Shown piece after piece: positions 23,049 to 31,466 of a stretch of DNA of 64,000 bases. The notes beneath the pieces are model-generated. The model made no database searches and had not been told where the DNA came from. It worked only from the letters and a program-made list of their open reading frames with translations. Every line of letters starts with the position of its first letter. Position 1 is the first letter of the stretch. The translations under genes were made by a program, and so were the position numbers. This DNA comes from JAITVB01 sp031553805 (GTDB lineage: Bacteria; Bacteroidota; Bacteroidia; Bacteroidales; Rikenellaceae): contig JAVBLC010000002.1 of the NCBI GenBank assembly GCA_031553805.1, forward strand, positions 248,001 to 312,000. The letters run 5' to 3'.

Positions 23049-24056
23049 ATGGAGTTACAACGTATCGGGTCCGCAGGGACAATCAGAAGAGCTGCTTTGC
23101 TTTTAGCCTGCGGGGTATTGGCGGCAACCGCTCTGCAAGCGCAGGATGCAAGGGTCAGTCTTTCCAACAAAAGCATCACCATCGAACAAGCCGTCAATGA
23201 GATCGAAGCCCAGACGGGTTATGTGATCGGCTTTCGCAGCAACGATTTCAACGAATCGAAGCGAGTGACCCTTTCCCGCACACAAGGCACGGCCAAAGAG
23301 ATCTTCGGCCAGCTTCTCGCAGGCACGGGACAGACGTGGGACGTAAACGGCAAATACATTGTGGTCGTTCCCCTGCCGGAACCTGCGCCAGTGGCCACGA
23401 TACAGGAACCCGCGCCGGAGCCTGCAACCCCCGAAGAGGTGCGCGGCGTGCATATCCCCGCCGTGACTTTCCGCGAAGTGCTGACGCCCGAACCGGAATC
23501 CATGCCGGCGCCGTTGGGCAACTATTCTTCGTCCTCTAACCTGAAGGCCACCCCGTCGCACGCGCTGAAAACCAACATCCTGCTGGATGCCACCCTGGCC
23601 TTGAATTTGGCCTGGGAAGTGAAGCTGGGCCACAAGACCACCTTTGAGCTCCCCATAACTTATACCGCTATCCAGTATGACTGGAGCAAGCGCTGGAAAT
23701 ACTTCCTGGCGCAGCCCGGCGTGCGCTTCTGGAACTGCGAAGCTTTCAACGGTGGCTTCTGGAGCGTCTATGCCCACTACGGCCGCTACAACTTCGGAGG
23801 TGACATCAGTTTCTTCTCCGACTACATGAAAACCCACCGCGAACAGGGTTGGTTCGCCGGAGCAGGCGTCGGCTACGGTTACCATTGGGCGTTCGGCCGC
23901 TGGGGCCTCGAAGCCGAGATCGGCGCGGGCTGGGCGCACGTCGATAACCGCACCTACCAACCCGTCTCCCAATATGCCCCGAAGACAGGCACCGACCAAT
24001 GGGAATATTTCGGCCTCACGAAAGCCGCCATCACCGTCGTATTCATGATTAAATAG
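23049..24056 (+). CDS. STN domain-DUF3575 outer-membrane protein
   Basis: This 335-residue exported protein has a signal peptide (ending near LQAQ, residue 32). An STN domain spans about residues 33-105 (SLSNKSITIEQAVNEIEAQT), the signalling domain normally found in TonB transducers. A proline-rich linker follows, then a DUF3575 domain (about 172-335; ALKTNILLDATLALNLAWE) predicted to be a small outer-membrane barrel. DUF3575 proteins are typical of Bacteroidetes fimbrial loci. An STN domain on a DUF3575 barrel next to fecR suggests that it replaces the usual TonB transducer as signal sender. That role is inferred. Confidence 0.82.
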   Translation: MELQRIGSAGTIRRAALLLACGVLAATALQAQDARVSLSNKSITIEQAVNEIEAQTGYVIGFRSNDFNESKRVTLSRTQGTAKEIFGQLLAGTGQTWDVNGKYIVVVPLPEPAPVATIQEPAPEPATPEEVRGVHIPAVTFREVLTPEPESMPAPLGNYSSSSNLKATPSHALKTNILLDATLALNLAWEVKLGHKTTFELPITYTAIQYDWSKRWKYFLAQPGVRFWNCEAFNGGFWSVYAHYGRYNFGGDISFFSDYMKTHREQGWFAGAGVGYGYHWAFGRWGLEAEIGAGWAHVDNRTYQPVSQYAPKTGTDQWEYFGLTKAAITVVFMIK

Positions 24057-24069
24057 TGCCGCCCGGCAC
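24056..24069. repeat. GTGCC-NNCC-GGCAC hairpin repeat, copy 2
   Basis: GTGCC-GCCC-GGCAC starts at the stop codon of the STN-DUF3575 gene and is followed by ACGGAAATATTGACTTTGC, similar to copies 1 and 3. It fills much of the 54-base gap before the DUF3868 gene and could fold in the operon mRNA. Confidence 0.6.
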
Positions 24070-24110
24070 ACGGAAATATTGACTTTGCAGGAAACGAAAT
24101 AACAGAAAAA

Positions 24111-25571
24111 ATGAAGATATATAGATGTTTAGCCATTCTGGCAGGATTCCTTATTGCCATACCCGCCGCAGCACAACAGCGTGTGAGCATTCGTCAGAAC
24201 ACTTTTGCCGTGCAGGGCGATTCGGTCTATGTCGATATGATTATCGCGCTGAACGGCGTGCAGCCGGACAAAAATGCCTTCGTGGTGCTGACCCCTTACC
24301 TGAATTGGAAGAACGGCGCGACGGTAATGGACTTCCCGGTCATTGTGATCAACGGCCAGAACCGCCAGCGTACCTACAACCGCCTGGGGAAATTGCACAT
24401 CGAGCCGGTCTACGTGGGCCAGGTGATCGACGCGTCGGACGAGTATGCCCCCCAAACCTACCGCTATAAAGCCGTTGTGCCTTACGAGGCGTGGATGAGC
24501 GAAGCGGAGTTTTTTCTACGCGAAGACCAGTGCGAGTGCAACGGGCCGTTGGTGCCCATCGCCACCGAACTGATCGCCGGACGGATGGAGAACCGAAACC
24601 CTGCCCGCACGGCCCCAGAACGTATTGTGACGATGAACTTCGCTGCCAGTTTCAAAGTGCCCAACCCGGAACCCGTGAAAACACGCTCTGAAAGCGGCAA
24701 GGCGTACCTCGACTTCGCCCAGGGGCAGTCGGCGATCAAGCCGGGTTTTGGTAATAACGCCTCGGAACTGGCCAAGATCGGCGAAATGGTAATGTCGGTC
24801 AAGAATAACCCTTACGCGACGATCACCGGCATCTCGATCGATGGCTGGGCTTCGCCCGAAGGGTCGGCCGCTTCGAACCAAACCTTATCGGGTAGACGCG
24901 CCGCAGCCCTGAAAGAATATATCAGAACGGCTTACGGTTTCCGCGACAATCTGTTCCGCACCACTGGCCAGGGCGAGGACTGGACGACGCTCGGCCAACT
25001 GGTCACAGAGTCGGGCATGGCCGGACTGGAACAGGCCCAGGGGATCATTCGCGGCGGGGAAGTCCCCGACACAAAGGAACGTCAACTGAAAGCCCTTGCG
25101 GGCGGATCGACGTGGCAATGGATGTTGACCAAACTCTTCCCGCAGCTTCGCCGCTCAGACTATGAACTGAGTTACACGATCATCCCCTTCACGGTCGAAA
25201 AAGGAAAGGAAGTGATCAAAACAAACCCGTCGAACCTGAGTCTGAACGAGATGTTCCTGATCGCGCAGACTTACCCGGTCGGCAGTGCCGACTACAACCG
25301 CATCTTTGCCGTGGCCTCGGAACAGTACCCGCAAAGCGACATCGCCAACCTGAACATGGCGGCCAACGCCCTTGCGCAAAAAGATTCCAGCACGGCGACG
25401 GTCTACCTGAACAAAGTGCAGAATCGCGATGCCGCCTGGCAGAACAACATGGGCGTGGCGTGTGCCATCGAAGGCCGCTACGACCAGGCCCATGCGCACT
25501 TCACGACTGCCGCGGGCAACGCCGAAGCCGCGGAGAACCTCGCGGAACTGGAGAAACTGAATAAACAGTAA
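24111..25571 (+). CDS. DUF3868 / OmpA-like fimbrial locus protein
   Basis: The role in fimbriation is not defined. The 486-residue protein has a signal peptide (LAGFLIAIPAAAQQ), an N-terminal DUF3868-type beta region (SIRQNTFAVQGDSVYVDMII), and an OmpA-like segment from about residue 193 (YLDFAQGQSAIKPGFGNN; ISIDGWASPEGS, then SGRRAAALKEYI) that may bind peptidoglycan. Its C-terminal part is helical and TPR-like (NLNMAANALAQKDS). The DUF3575-DUF3868-fimbrillin order is that of Bacteroidetes type V pilus clusters. It likely anchors or assembles fimbriae between outer membrane and wall. Confidence 0.82.
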   Translation: MKIYRCLAILAGFLIAIPAAAQQRVSIRQNTFAVQGDSVYVDMIIALNGVQPDKNAFVVLTPYLNWKNGATVMDFPVIVINGQNRQRTYNRLGKLHIEPVYVGQVIDASDEYAPQTYRYKAVVPYEAWMSEAEFFLREDQCECNGPLVPIATELIAGRMENRNPARTAPERIVTMNFAASFKVPNPEPVKTRSESGKAYLDFAQGQSAIKPGFGNNASELAKIGEMVMSVKNNPYATITGISIDGWASPEGSAASNQTLSGRRAAALKEYIRTAYGFRDNLFRTTGQGEDWTTLGQLVTESGMAGLEQAQGIIRGGEVPDTKERQLKALAGGSTWQWMLTKLFPQLRRSDYELSYTIIPFTVEKGKEVIKTNPSNLSLNEMFLIAQTYPVGSADYNRIFAVASEQYPQSDIANLNMAANALAQKDSSTATVYLNKVQNRDAAWQNNMGVACAIEGRYDQAHAHFTTAAGNAEAAENLAELEKLNKQ

Positions 25572-25576
25572 GGGTG

Positions 25577-25818
25577 ATGGAAACGATTGCCCGATATTTC
25601 AATGCAACGCCCGACACGCCGCTGTGGTATTTCTGATGTGCATGGATGCGTTCAACAACGGGAACAAGCGGGCCGTCGAGGCCCTGTACATCAACGCGGA
25701 GGAACTTCTGGCCGCCGAGCGCAAGGCCGGACACAATGAAATAAAAACACATAACACCAAAGAAATACAAACCAAATTTCAATTAACACACATTTTTCAA
25801 ATCAAACAATTTTTTATT
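25577..25818 (+). pseudogene. Possible frameshifted small gene before fimbrillin
   Basis: An ATG at 25577 opens a short frame (METIARYFNATPDTPLWYF) that stops after 19 codons. The next frame continues plausibly as LMCMDAFNNGNKRAVEALYI, then NAEELLAAERKAGHNE. One extra T in the TTT run near 25632 would join them as PLWYFLMCMDAF. This frame then has no stop and reads in frame into the fimbrillin ATG at 25819. It may be a decayed small gene, a deletion error, or just the fimbrillin leader. I do not recognise a family. Confidence 0.35.
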
Positions 25819-26988
25819 ATGAAAGCAAGATTCTTTGCAATCGCGGCAATGGCCGCAATGGTAGGCTTCACGGCCTGCAACAAGGACGGCGAAAGCGGTC
25901 AGAATCCGGCCGACGGCTCGCCCGCCAAAGTGACGGTAAACCTCGAAACGGCGACCCGCTCGACTTCGATGAGCGCTCCGCTGGCGACCGATGACACGAA
26001 TATCAACAACTACACCGTGTTCTTCTTCAACAACCTGGGGGTGCTGAAAAACCGCCTGAACGGTACGACTACGGGCCAAGAGTTCACCACCACCAACGAC
26101 GTGACCGAAATTTACGTCGTGGCTAACGCAGGCACTGGCACAACCGCTGTCCCGGCGACGGTGAAAAGCAAAACGGCACTCGAAGGATGGATTGGCGACC
26201 TGGCAAGCAACGGTTCGCAGGTCTCTGCACGTTGGGCTACCGGCAAAAGCAGCGTAACTTTCGACGCCAGCAACGAAGCCAGACCTACGGTCACCATGAC
26301 CTTCGTGTCGGCCCGCATCACGCTGAAACTCGAAACAATGGCCGACTACACCAACACGCCGGTGAATCCCAAGTCGCTTATCATCAACAATGTGTATCTG
26401 CTCAACGCAGGCGGTACGACCAAACTGTTCGCCGCTGCCGGCTCAATGAAGCCTTCAGTTGCCGAACTCAGCGCATGGAATACGGCCAACACCACTACCT
26501 ACAAGCCTTTGTACGCTGGTAGGTCGATGGTTGCCACTCCTCCTTTCGCTTACGTGCCCGCCAACTACGGCGTTTATGCGGGCCTGAATGAGGCTGTCGG
26601 TGCAGGGATGGCCAAAGCGACCCTCGACGCCACTTATTTCTTATTCTACTCGTTCGAGAACAAGGGCGCTACGGCAGCAGACTTCCCGACTATCCTGGCC
26701 ATCGAAGGTACTTATGACAGCAAACCGGTTTATTATTCGGTCCACCTGAACACAGCCCAGCAGTTCACCACGGCTACTGGTTCGCTGACCGATGGTGTGA
26801 AGCGCGGCAACAGCTACGACCTCTCGATCAAACTGACCGGCAAGGCCAAATTCGAAGATGGCGGCGATTGGCCGGGCGAAACGGGTGGCGATGAAGACCC
26901 GACCGACGATCCCGTAGCTACCGGTAAGGTAACCGTTGCCCTGTCGATCAACCCGTGGACTCCCCAGGCTTTCTACAAAGAATTCTAA
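25819..26988 (+). CDS. Mfa1-like major fimbrial subunit (fimbrillin)
   Basis: This is the predicted structural subunit of type V (Mfa-like) fimbriae. The 389-residue product has a lipoprotein signal with lipobox GFTAC. In this pathway the precursor is lipidated, carried to the outer membrane, and cut at an Arg or Lys before polymerising by strand exchange; TATRSTS at about residues 45-51 could supply such a site, which is a guess. The body is Thr/Ala/Asn-rich with beta-strand patterns typical of fimbrillins. I chose the ATG at 25819 because it starts the signal peptide, although the frame is open further upstream. A strong hairpin follows 17 bases after the stop. Confidence 0.82.
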   Translation: MKARFFAIAAMAAMVGFTACNKDGESGQNPADGSPAKVTVNLETATRSTSMSAPLATDDTNINNYTVFFFNNLGVLKNRLNGTTTGQEFTTTNDVTEIYVVANAGTGTTAVPATVKSKTALEGWIGDLASNGSQVSARWATGKSSVTFDASNEARPTVTMTFVSARITLKLETMADYTNTPVNPKSLIINNVYLLNAGGTTKLFAAAGSMKPSVAELSAWNTANTTTYKPLYAGRSMVATPPFAYVPANYGVYAGLNEAVGAGMAKATLDATYFLFYSFENKGATAADFPTILAIEGTYDSKPVYYSVHLNTAQQFTTATGSLTDGVKRGNSYDLSIKLTGKAKFEDGGDWPGETGGDEDPTDDPVATGKVTVALSINPWTPQAFYKEF

Positions 26989-27005
26989 TCCACACAATTT
27001 CTATT

Positions 27006-27035
27006 GGTATGCGCCCCCCGACCGGGGCGCATACC
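27006..27035 (+). promoter_or_regulatory. 12-base hairpin after fimbrillin
   Basis: GGTATGCGCCCC and its perfect complement are separated by CCGACC. No T-run follows, so it is unlikely to be a full terminator. A stable hairpin at this place could protect or partly end the fimbrillin mRNA, so that fimbrillin is made in excess over the downstream anchor and tip proteins. Confidence 0.7.
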
Positions 27036-27147
27036 CCAAGCAACACCGTCCGGGCGGGTCTGACCACCTTCCCGGGCACGAAGGGTGGGATGCGTTTTCC
27101 CGCTGCTGCAAGCGCAATTAAAACGACTTAACAATATGGTATTTTTC

Positions 27148-28026
27148 ATGAAAAGATTTTTATCGCGTGCATTCTTCGTGCTGGCCCTTGCGGCCGCAAC
27201 GACGGGATGCCGGATATGGGACGATGCGGCCCTTGCCGATACCCTGCTTGCCCTGACGGTGCAGGCGTACGACGCGGACAACAACGGAGCCAACAGCAAG
27301 GTGGACGACGTGACGCTCTATGTGTTCGACGACGATCTCCGGCTGATCCGACAGATCGAGACCACCGTGGACGAAACCATCACGATCAGCGTACCCGCCG
27401 GGAGCGGCGTGCATATCGTGGGTTGGGGCAACATGAAAACGGGCAGCCAGGCCTGCCCGGCGCTTGCGGCGGGCGACCACAAGGATGCGGGCTACGTGCG
27501 CCTGGCGCCCGACACCCGGGCTGCTTCGCCCCACTATTCGCCCGGCGACCTGTTCCACGGCGAGCTGACCCTTACTTCCGCCGATATGCAGGGCCATAAG
27601 GAGATTCCCATCAAGCGCAAGGTCGGCAGCATGAATGTCACGGTCAAGGGGCTGAAAGCCTACGCGGGCTTCAACGACGCCGATTACCGCATCATGGTGC
27701 GCGAGACGTGCAACACGATCGACTTCTACGGCGCGTGCTGCGGCGACAAGGCGTTCTACTATCCCGCCGGAGCGTTCCGCACCGTGAACAGCAAGGAGAT
27801 CTACAAGGTGGACGCCTTCAACATGGTTCCCGAACCCACGGGCGTGAACGTCGACATATATCACGGCAGCACGCTGGTCTATACCGCTACGGCGAGCAAC
27901 ACGGGTACCCCCATCGCCGTGCAGGCCGGAAGACTGACCGAGGTCGAGATCAACTTCGAGGGCACGGTGAGTGTCACCGTCTCTTTGATCCAATGGGACA
28001 GCAATAAGGGAGATATCGAATTCTGA
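27148..28026 (+). CDS. FimB/Mfa2 family fimbrial anchor lipoprotein
   Basis: Mfa2-type proteins cap and anchor the fimbrial shaft in the outer membrane. The 292-residue product has a lipoprotein signal with lipobox TTGC and the family pattern VDDVTLYVFDDDLRLIRQIE (about 48-67), followed by SGVHIVGWGNM. The ATG at 27148 starts the signal peptide MKRFLSRAFFV; an ATG at 27136 would add four residues. It is downstream of fimbrillin and 22 bases before the tip-like gene. The order fimbrillin-anchor-tip is standard. Confidence 0.82.
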   Translation: MKRFLSRAFFVLALAAATTGCRIWDDAALADTLLALTVQAYDADNNGANSKVDDVTLYVFDDDLRLIRQIETTVDETITISVPAGSGVHIVGWGNMKTGSQACPALAAGDHKDAGYVRLAPDTRAASPHYSPGDLFHGELTLTSADMQGHKEIPIKRKVGSMNVTVKGLKAYAGFNDADYRIMVRETCNTIDFYGACCGDKAFYYPAGAFRTVNSKEIYKVDAFNMVPEPTGVNVDIYHGSTLVYTATASNTGTPIAVQAGRLTEVEINFEGTVSVTVSLIQWDSNKGDIEF

Positions 28027-28048
28027 CGATAAATTAAAACTACTATAA

Positions 28049-30973
28049 ATGAAAAATGTAAGACAAAGACTGATCCGGACGCTTGTGGCAGGGCTGCTGC
28101 CGCTTGCCCTCGCCTCGTGCGTGAAAGAGGACTTCAAGAACACTCCCGCCGGTACCGACGATGCAATGGTTACCTTCTCGCTCATGCTGCCGGGCAGCAG
28201 TACCCCCAGTTCGCGTGCGGGCACCCGTGCGCTGACGGACGTGCAGGAAAACCACGTCCAGAGCATCGATGTGCTGCTGTTCGAGTACGACAACGGCTCG
28301 GGCGACGGCAAATTCGTCGATGTGGCCCGCGCCACCGGCACGTCGATCGGCACCGACAACACCGACGGGGTGAGTTCGCGCAAGAAAACCTTTACCGTGA
28401 CGATGCCGCAAGGCCATTACGACCTGGTGATCCTGGCCAACGCCCGCGATTTCATCATCCGCAACGACCTGAAGGGCACCTATAAGAAAGCAACCCTGGC
28501 TTCGCTCGAAACCAAGGCGGGCTGGCAGGGCAAATGGCCCGCCGACAACACGCGCCCGATCCCGATGTGGGGTTACAAGGACAACGTGACCATCAGCGAA
28601 TCGACCGACCTGACGGGCTCCAACGCGCTTTCGATGACGCGCATGGTGGCCCGCGTGGACGTGAAGGTCAATACGGCACAGGTGACCAACTTCAAACTGA
28701 CAAGCGTGCGCGTTTACAACTACAACACGCGCGGGGCGATGGTCCCGGCCAACTATTGGGACACGAACTACTGGAACCCCTCGCACACCGACGGGGCGCA
28801 AGTCGTCGTGCCCACCGTGCCCGCCAGTTCGACGCTGACCGAGGGGCCGCTGCTCTATAACGGCGCAGCGATCAACACGACCGACAATCAGTGCGTGCAG
28901 GAGATCTACCTCTACGAATCGGAGAACCACACCGGTGCTCCGCATACCAATGCCAACAAAAAGGGACTGCTGCAACGCACCTGCCTGGTGATCGGCGGCA
29001 AGTACGGCACCGACACCGACGAAACGTTCTACCGCGTCGATTTTTCGACCGGCAACGGCGCCTCGCAGTCCTACCAGGACATCCGGCGCAACTTCTGGTA
29101 CACCTTCCAGATCGACAAGGTATCGGGCCCCGGCTACGACGATCCCGATGTGGCCTACCGCTCCGAACCCGTGAATATCGAAGCTAATGTGATCGAATGG
29201 AACGACGGTTCGATGGCCGAGGTTAACTTCGACGGGCAGAATATGCTTGCTGTGAGCCCCGGCGAATTCACGTTCGGCAAGGAGGCCGTCACCGCCACCT
29301 CCGGCGACGACAACCTGCTGACGATCACGACCGACGTTCCCGGCGGCTGGAGCATCGACCCCTCCAAGATCGTCTATTCCCCCGCTGGCGGCGACTGGCT
29401 GACCCTTTCCGGGACTTCATACGGCGGCAACGACAAGAAGAGCATCGAGCTTTATCTAGCCGCGAACGCGAGCGGCGAGCCCCGCACGGCCACTATCCCC
29501 GTGGTCGCCGGACGGCTGAAATACAATGTGATGGTGACGCAGACGAACACCGAGAGGAAAATGTCCGTGTTCTCATTCATCGAGTACACGCCTGCTCCAG
29601 GCCCGATGACGGCGGCCGGAGCCACCGTCACGGCCAAGGTACTCACCAATATGGGCTGGTCGTTCCGCACCAGCATCTACGGGGTTAAGGCCTCGATGGC
29701 CGAACCTGCCGACCGGGAGGCCGTAGAATATACGCTCGCCGTGGATATCCCCGCCAACCTGTCGTGGAGCACCCGGAACACCGACGTTTGGGTCGAGTGC
29801 CAGGGCCTCGAATTCGAGAGACAGACCTACACCCAGCTCGCGCTCTACAATATAAGGCTTACTGCTCCGGCATCTGTAGGATTTGCAGGCGGCAGCACGG
29901 CCTTCTCCCTCAACGGTTTCTTCCCCGCGATGAATATCCGTGCGATGATCGGCGGCGCACAGGTCGATATTACCAGGTCCTGCGTGGAGACCGGCTCGAT
30001 TTCGACTGGCAGCAGCACGTCCAACGTGACCTTTGATATTCCTGCAAACGACCGCAGCGCACGCCAGGTGACCATAGAGTACGAAATGTCTCCCGACGTG
30101 TGGGTACCTGTAGGAACGGTAAAGCAGGGTGGTGCCGGCGGCGAAGCCGACGTGCTCTACTTCAAGGCTGACGGTACGCTGGCCGTGGGCAAATGGACCG
30201 ACGGAACGGGAACCGTCACCCAGGCCAACCTCGCTTTCTTCCAGTTCGGTTCCGTCGTAGGTTTCACCAATACTGGCGACGCTTGGGCTGCTTCCAAAGT
30301 GCGATTCAATCCGGTGACCGGTACACCGTCGTATGCTACGTATCCTGATATCCCGCGTCACACTACGGCCGATTGGGATGCCAACCTGAAAAATATTTCG
30401 GACAATGCTTACCACAACCTCGCCAACGTCAAGGCCGGCAAGGGCGACCCCGCCCGCCTGGTGGGTATGACCGTGGCCGAAATACAGGCAATGACTACCG
30501 ACGCAGAGCTCTATGCCCGCGAAGCCGCGTTGAAAGCCTCCGGCGTAGGTGGTTGGCGCACGGTAACCCGGGAGGAGAATTGTCTGTTCGTTGGCGGCAC
30601 CACTTTAGCGGGAGCTTACAATAGCACTGACCGTGCTTTCTATCCTAACCCGTCGACGAGCGATTTCTCTAGCTTTAGAGATGCTCCCAACTCCGGCCGG
30701 GCTTACTTTCCCATCTGCGCCGACGGTAATTTTATCGACAACGGTTATGCTCCCATGTTTGCCGCTGGCCTTCGTGGCCTGACTGGCGCGCCGACGGCTG
30801 CACACATGCCGTTGGCTATAGGCAATGGCGGGGCCTACTGGTCGAGTACCGCATACATGAACGGTACTTTTCCTAGCGGGTACTTCTTGGCTTTCAGGTA
30901 CAACGAAGTCATTTTGGATCATTCTATCATTACCGGCACTTACGGCTATGGCGTTCGTGTTCTGCGCCCATAA
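28049..30973 (+). CDS. DUF4906-type fimbrial tip-like protein with BACON and FISUMP-like domains
   Basis: This is a large 974-residue surface lipoprotein (lipobox LASC). Residues about 40-270 resemble Mfa-type/DUF4906 fimbrial proteins (VQSIDVLLFEYDNGSGDGKF; SMTRMVARVDVKVNTAQVTN). A BACON-like beta domain is at about 395-497 (LLTITTDVPGGWSIDPSK). The C-terminus, from about 830 to 974, resembles FISUMP or lectin-like domains (GGAYWSSTAYMNG; GYGVRVLRP). The long C-terminal arm could be a ligand-binding tip adhesin. It closes the fimbrial operon. The role as tip is inferred from position and size. Confidence 0.75.
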   Translation: MKNVRQRLIRTLVAGLLPLALASCVKEDFKNTPAGTDDAMVTFSLMLPGSSTPSSRAGTRALTDVQENHVQSIDVLLFEYDNGSGDGKFVDVARATGTSIGTDNTDGVSSRKKTFTVTMPQGHYDLVILANARDFIIRNDLKGTYKKATLASLETKAGWQGKWPADNTRPIPMWGYKDNVTISESTDLTGSNALSMTRMVARVDVKVNTAQVTNFKLTSVRVYNYNTRGAMVPANYWDTNYWNPSHTDGAQVVVPTVPASSTLTEGPLLYNGAAINTTDNQCVQEIYLYESENHTGAPHTNANKKGLLQRTCLVIGGKYGTDTDETFYRVDFSTGNGASQSYQDIRRNFWYTFQIDKVSGPGYDDPDVAYRSEPVNIEANVIEWNDGSMAEVNFDGQNMLAVSPGEFTFGKEAVTATSGDDNLLTITTDVPGGWSIDPSKIVYSPAGGDWLTLSGTSYGGNDKKSIELYLAANASGEPRTATIPVVAGRLKYNVMVTQTNTERKMSVFSFIEYTPAPGPMTAAGATVTAKVLTNMGWSFRTSIYGVKASMAEPADREAVEYTLAVDIPANLSWSTRNTDVWVECQGLEFERQTYTQLALYNIRLTAPASVGFAGGSTAFSLNGFFPAMNIRAMIGGAQVDITRSCVETGSISTGSSTSNVTFDIPANDRSARQVTIEYEMSPDVWVPVGTVKQGGAGGEADVLYFKADGTLAVGKWTDGTGTVTQANLAFFQFGSVVGFTNTGDAWAASKVRFNPVTGTPSYATYPDIPRHTTADWDANLKNISDNAYHNLANVKAGKGDPARLVGMTVAEIQAMTTDAELYAREAALKASGVGGWRTVTREENCLFVGGTTLAGAYNSTDRAFYPNPSTSDFSSFRDAPNSGRAYFPICADGNFIDNGYAPMFAAGLRGLTGAPTAAHMPLAIGNGGAYWSSTAYMNGTFPSGYFLAFRYNEVILDHSIITGTYGYGVRVLRP

Positions 30974-31466
30974 TAAGGCAGGCGCCGCCTTTTCCATCCG
31001 GCGGCACCGCGGAAACCCCGCTGGCTCGGTGTAGCCTGAAGTGCCCCGCAGAGCGCCCCTCCTTCGGGAGGGGATGCTCTCCCGGCAGTGCGTGTTGCAG
31101 TTCGCCTCGTGCATTGACAGGCCGCCGGAGCTAATAGAATAAATATGCCGTTGAATTGGCGGCATAGAGGGAGATAAGATTTATGTTTTACCCGTTTTCG
31201 GACAAAACCGTTGTGATAAGGCATTAAACATTAGTTCGCACTTCGGATGCCTGTCTTATCTCCCCCTGTTTAAACGATCCGCAGGTTTGCCGCGGAATCG
31301 GAAACACCCCAGTCCTGCGGAGCCTGACCGCTCCGCAGGGCACAAAACAAGGAATAAAGAAGTCCCCAACTTAAAAAATTAAATAAAGCACCGAACATGC
31401 TTTGTCTCGGCCAACCCGTCCCCGGCCGGTGAACTGGTTTGCAAAATCATCTAACCCCGGAATGTT
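30974..31466. other. 493-base gap before araC-type gene, with inverted repeats
   Basis: No gene is seen. A GCCGCC/GGCGGC hairpin (30984-31005) lies just after the tip gene. Further on are ATGCCG/CGGCAT (31145-31166), a widely spaced 10-base inverted pair GGGAGATAAG (31169-31178) and CTTATCTCCC (31255-31264), and a perfect hairpin CCTGCGGAGC/GCTCCGCAGG (31314-31339). The spaced pair looks like an operator or a looping site; the rest may end the fimbrial transcript. Confidence 0.55.

Noticed and set aside
27160..28383. 407-codon antisense frame across the Mfa2-like and tip genes
   Set aside because: It spans two well-supported lipoprotein genes and has His/Arg/Val-rich shadow composition with no signal or domain.
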